This document shows positions 6,100-7,543 of a DNA stretch of 7,543 nt, piece after piece. The notes under the pieces were generated by a model. It was given only the letters and a program-made list of their open reading frames with translations, was not told the DNA's origin and did not search any database. Source of the stretch: an uncultured Rikenellaceae bacterium (lineage in GTDB: Bacteria; Bacteroidota; Bacteroidia; Bacteroidales; Rikenellaceae). The DNA lies in NCBI GenBank assembly GCA_949284665.1, contig CASDWR010000229.1:1-7543 (forward strand), in the 5' to 3' direction. The translations under genes were made by a program, and so were the position numbers. Numbering within the stretch: position 1 is the first letter of the stretch; every line of letters begins with the position of its first letter.

Positions 6100-7539
6100 C
6101 TATTCGCCACTGGTCTGATAATAGGGATTCTGCTCGATATTGGAGTTGGTTCGAATCACATTCGTTCCGATCGGCCAATAGTAGTTGTTCGGATCGACGA
6201 TTTTGGTCGTCAGAACGGGATTTACCAATTCATCCACCCGTCCCGTACGTACTACATCGAACCACCGCTTCCCTTCTGCCAGAAACTCTACGGCGCGTTC
6301 TTCGAGAATGGCGAGTTCGACATCATCCATGCTGTTGCGATTGATGTTTTTCAGGGGAACCGCACGTCCATAGCGTTTCAAACGCAACGTTTCGAGAATC
6401 TCGAGTGCTTCTACCCGGCGTCCGACACGATTCAGTGCCTCTGCCTTGAGCAGCTGGATATCCGCCCACCGGTATATAATGATGTTGTTGTCATGGTAAC
6501 CGCCCGAGGGGAAATTCTTACCAGTGTATTTCCATATTTCCGTCGTTTCGCTGGTTACATCCTTGATCGTCTCCGTAGCCCTCGGATCGCCTTCATTCTT
6601 ACGAGCCTGAAATAGTTCCAGGCATGTTCGGTTGGGGCGGAAATCACAGAAACCTGTCCAACGGCCGTTCAGGCCGCTTAATGCCGATTCGGCATTACTG
6701 AACTGCAACTCGAAAATCGACTCTCGGAGGTTGCCCACTCCCGTTTCATTCGTGGCAGATTTGAACATCTTCCCCCAATCCGCCGAGGCGACATAATCGT
6801 AAGAAATGCTTCCCATCGTATTCTTGATGCTGTCGGCATACAGAATCGCATTCTCATAATCGTGCATCCACATTAAAACGTCGGTTCGCAGCGCATAAAC
6901 GGCAGCCAATGTACCCCGACCCCGATTAGAACGGTTGTCAGATCCGTAATCGATCGCCATCCCCTCGCGAGCCTTGTCCAAGTCGCTCAGGATTTGTTCG
7001 AAAATCAAATCCTTTGAAACCCGTTTCACGAACATATCCTCATCCGTACTGGTCACCGGCTCGGTTACCAGCGGTGCATCGCCCCACACGCGAACGATAT
7101 AGAAATAAGCCAGTGCCCGAGCCCAATAAGCTTCGCTTACCAGTTCTGCCCTCTTGGTTTCGGAAAAGTCGTTATCCACAATCCGTGGGATATAATATAT
7201 GCAATAATTGGCTGCACCGATCCACAGATAAAGCGACTCCCAGCTGGAAGAACTCATACCGGCATTAAGCACATTGGTTACAAGACGCTCAGCCTGATCG
7301 GATGAGTTGTCACGCGTAAGCAATCCTCCGCGGGCATCACCCCAGTAGGCGTAATTGGCTTTCAAAGCACTCTGCATGCGAGGATAAATTCCCAGCACAC
7401 CTGCCTCGGCTTCTTCGGCACTGTTCCAGAAATTGTCGAAGGTAAAATTGCTGTCCGGCTCCAAATCGAGCAAACTGGTACACGAGGCGAATGCACCGAT
7501 TGCAAAAGCGGCGACAACAAAACGAATATGTTTTTTCAT
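6100..7539 (-). CDS. RagB/SusD family nutrient-uptake outer-membrane lipoprotein
   Basis: This 479-residue protein has a signal peptide ending in FASC, with the acylated Cys at residue 20. It shows the usual SusD order. Near the N-terminus are LDLEPDSNFTFDNFWNSAEE and GVLGIYPRM. The helix segment AYWARALAYFYIVRVWGDAPL falls at about 138-157 in several short stretches of the family pattern. The C-terminal signature EERAVEFLAEGKRWFDVVR is at 413-431, and the WPIGTNVIRTN and NIEQNPYY ending follows. Its length is near the lower end for the family. SusD proteins sit on the cell surface as a lid over a SusC TonB-dependent transporter and bind the imported ligand, usually a glycan and in RagB-like cases a peptide. 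Only four bases lie upstream in the window, so the partner SusC gene is expected just beyond the right edge. The substrate cannot be deduced from this sequence. Confidence 0.95.
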   Translation of the reverse strand: MKKHIRFVVAAFAIGAFASCTSLLDLEPDSNFTFDNFWNSAEEAEAGVLGIYPRMQSALKANYAYWGDARGGLLTRDNSSDQAERLVTNVLNAGMSSSSWESLYLWIGAANYCIYYIPRIVDNDFSETKRAELVSEAYWARALAYFYIVRVWGDAPLVTEPVTSTDEDMFVKRVSKDLIFEQILSDLDKAREGMAIDYGSDNRSNRGRGTLAAVYALRTDVLMWMHDYENAILYADSIKNTMGSISYDYVASADWGKMFKSATNETGVGNLRESIFELQFSNAESALSGLNGRWTGFCDFRPNRTCLELFQARKNEGDPRATETIKDVTSETTEIWKYTGKNFPSGGYHDNNIIIYRWADIQLLKAEALNRVGRRVEALEILETLRLKRYGRAVPLKNINRNSMDDVELAILEERAVEFLAEGKRWFDVVRTGRVDELVNPVLTTKIVDPNNYYWPIGTNVIRTNSNIEQNPYYQTSGE

Positions 7540-7543
7540 ATGC

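Overview
The window looks like part of a Bacteroidota (Bacteroidales-type) surface-glycan or nutrient-acquisition locus. The evidence is a RagB/SusD lipoprotein, several lipoproteins with short Bacteroidota-style lipoboxes, a fimbrillin-like protein, A-rich leaders in place of strong Shine-Dalgarno sites in most genes, and a TAnnTTTG-type promoter element. The genus cannot be fixed from this sequence. Every gene I can support lies on the minus strand, so the locus reads from right to left.

Right to left, 7539-1720 is a compact run of four exported proteins. They are a SusD-like lipoprotein (7539-6100), a fasciclin (FAS1) lipoprotein (6063-5440), a lipoprotein with four Ig/FN3-like repeats followed by an FGE-sulfatase (SUMF1)-type domain (5418-3361), and a signal-peptide protein with an N-terminal DNRLRE/CBM96-like domain and a large helical C-terminal region of unknown function (3288-1720). 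The gaps are 36, 21 and 72 nt, which suggests one operon. The expected SusC TonB-dependent transporter would lie just outside the right edge. No glycoside hydrolase, lyase, sulfatase or peptidase is visible, so this part of the locus appears devoted to capture, adhesion or scaffolding rather than degradation.

Positions 1719-1200 hold no convincing gene. They contain a strong hairpin whose two imperfect positions become G-U wobbles only in minus-strand RNA, a set of mutually exclusive short inverted repeats, a short direct repeat, and a candidate promoter close to the next gene.

Positions 1199-1 hold a second, probably separate unit. It has a 37-residue peptide gene (MKKxYxxP type) followed 23 nt later by a fimbrillin-like surface lipoprotein that runs off the left edge. 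That lipoprotein is interrupted by an in-frame TAG two codons after the lipobox cysteine, yet the following 331 codons to the window edge contain no other stop. This is the most unusual feature: a fresh nonsense mutation, a sequencing error, or a stop that is somehow read through.
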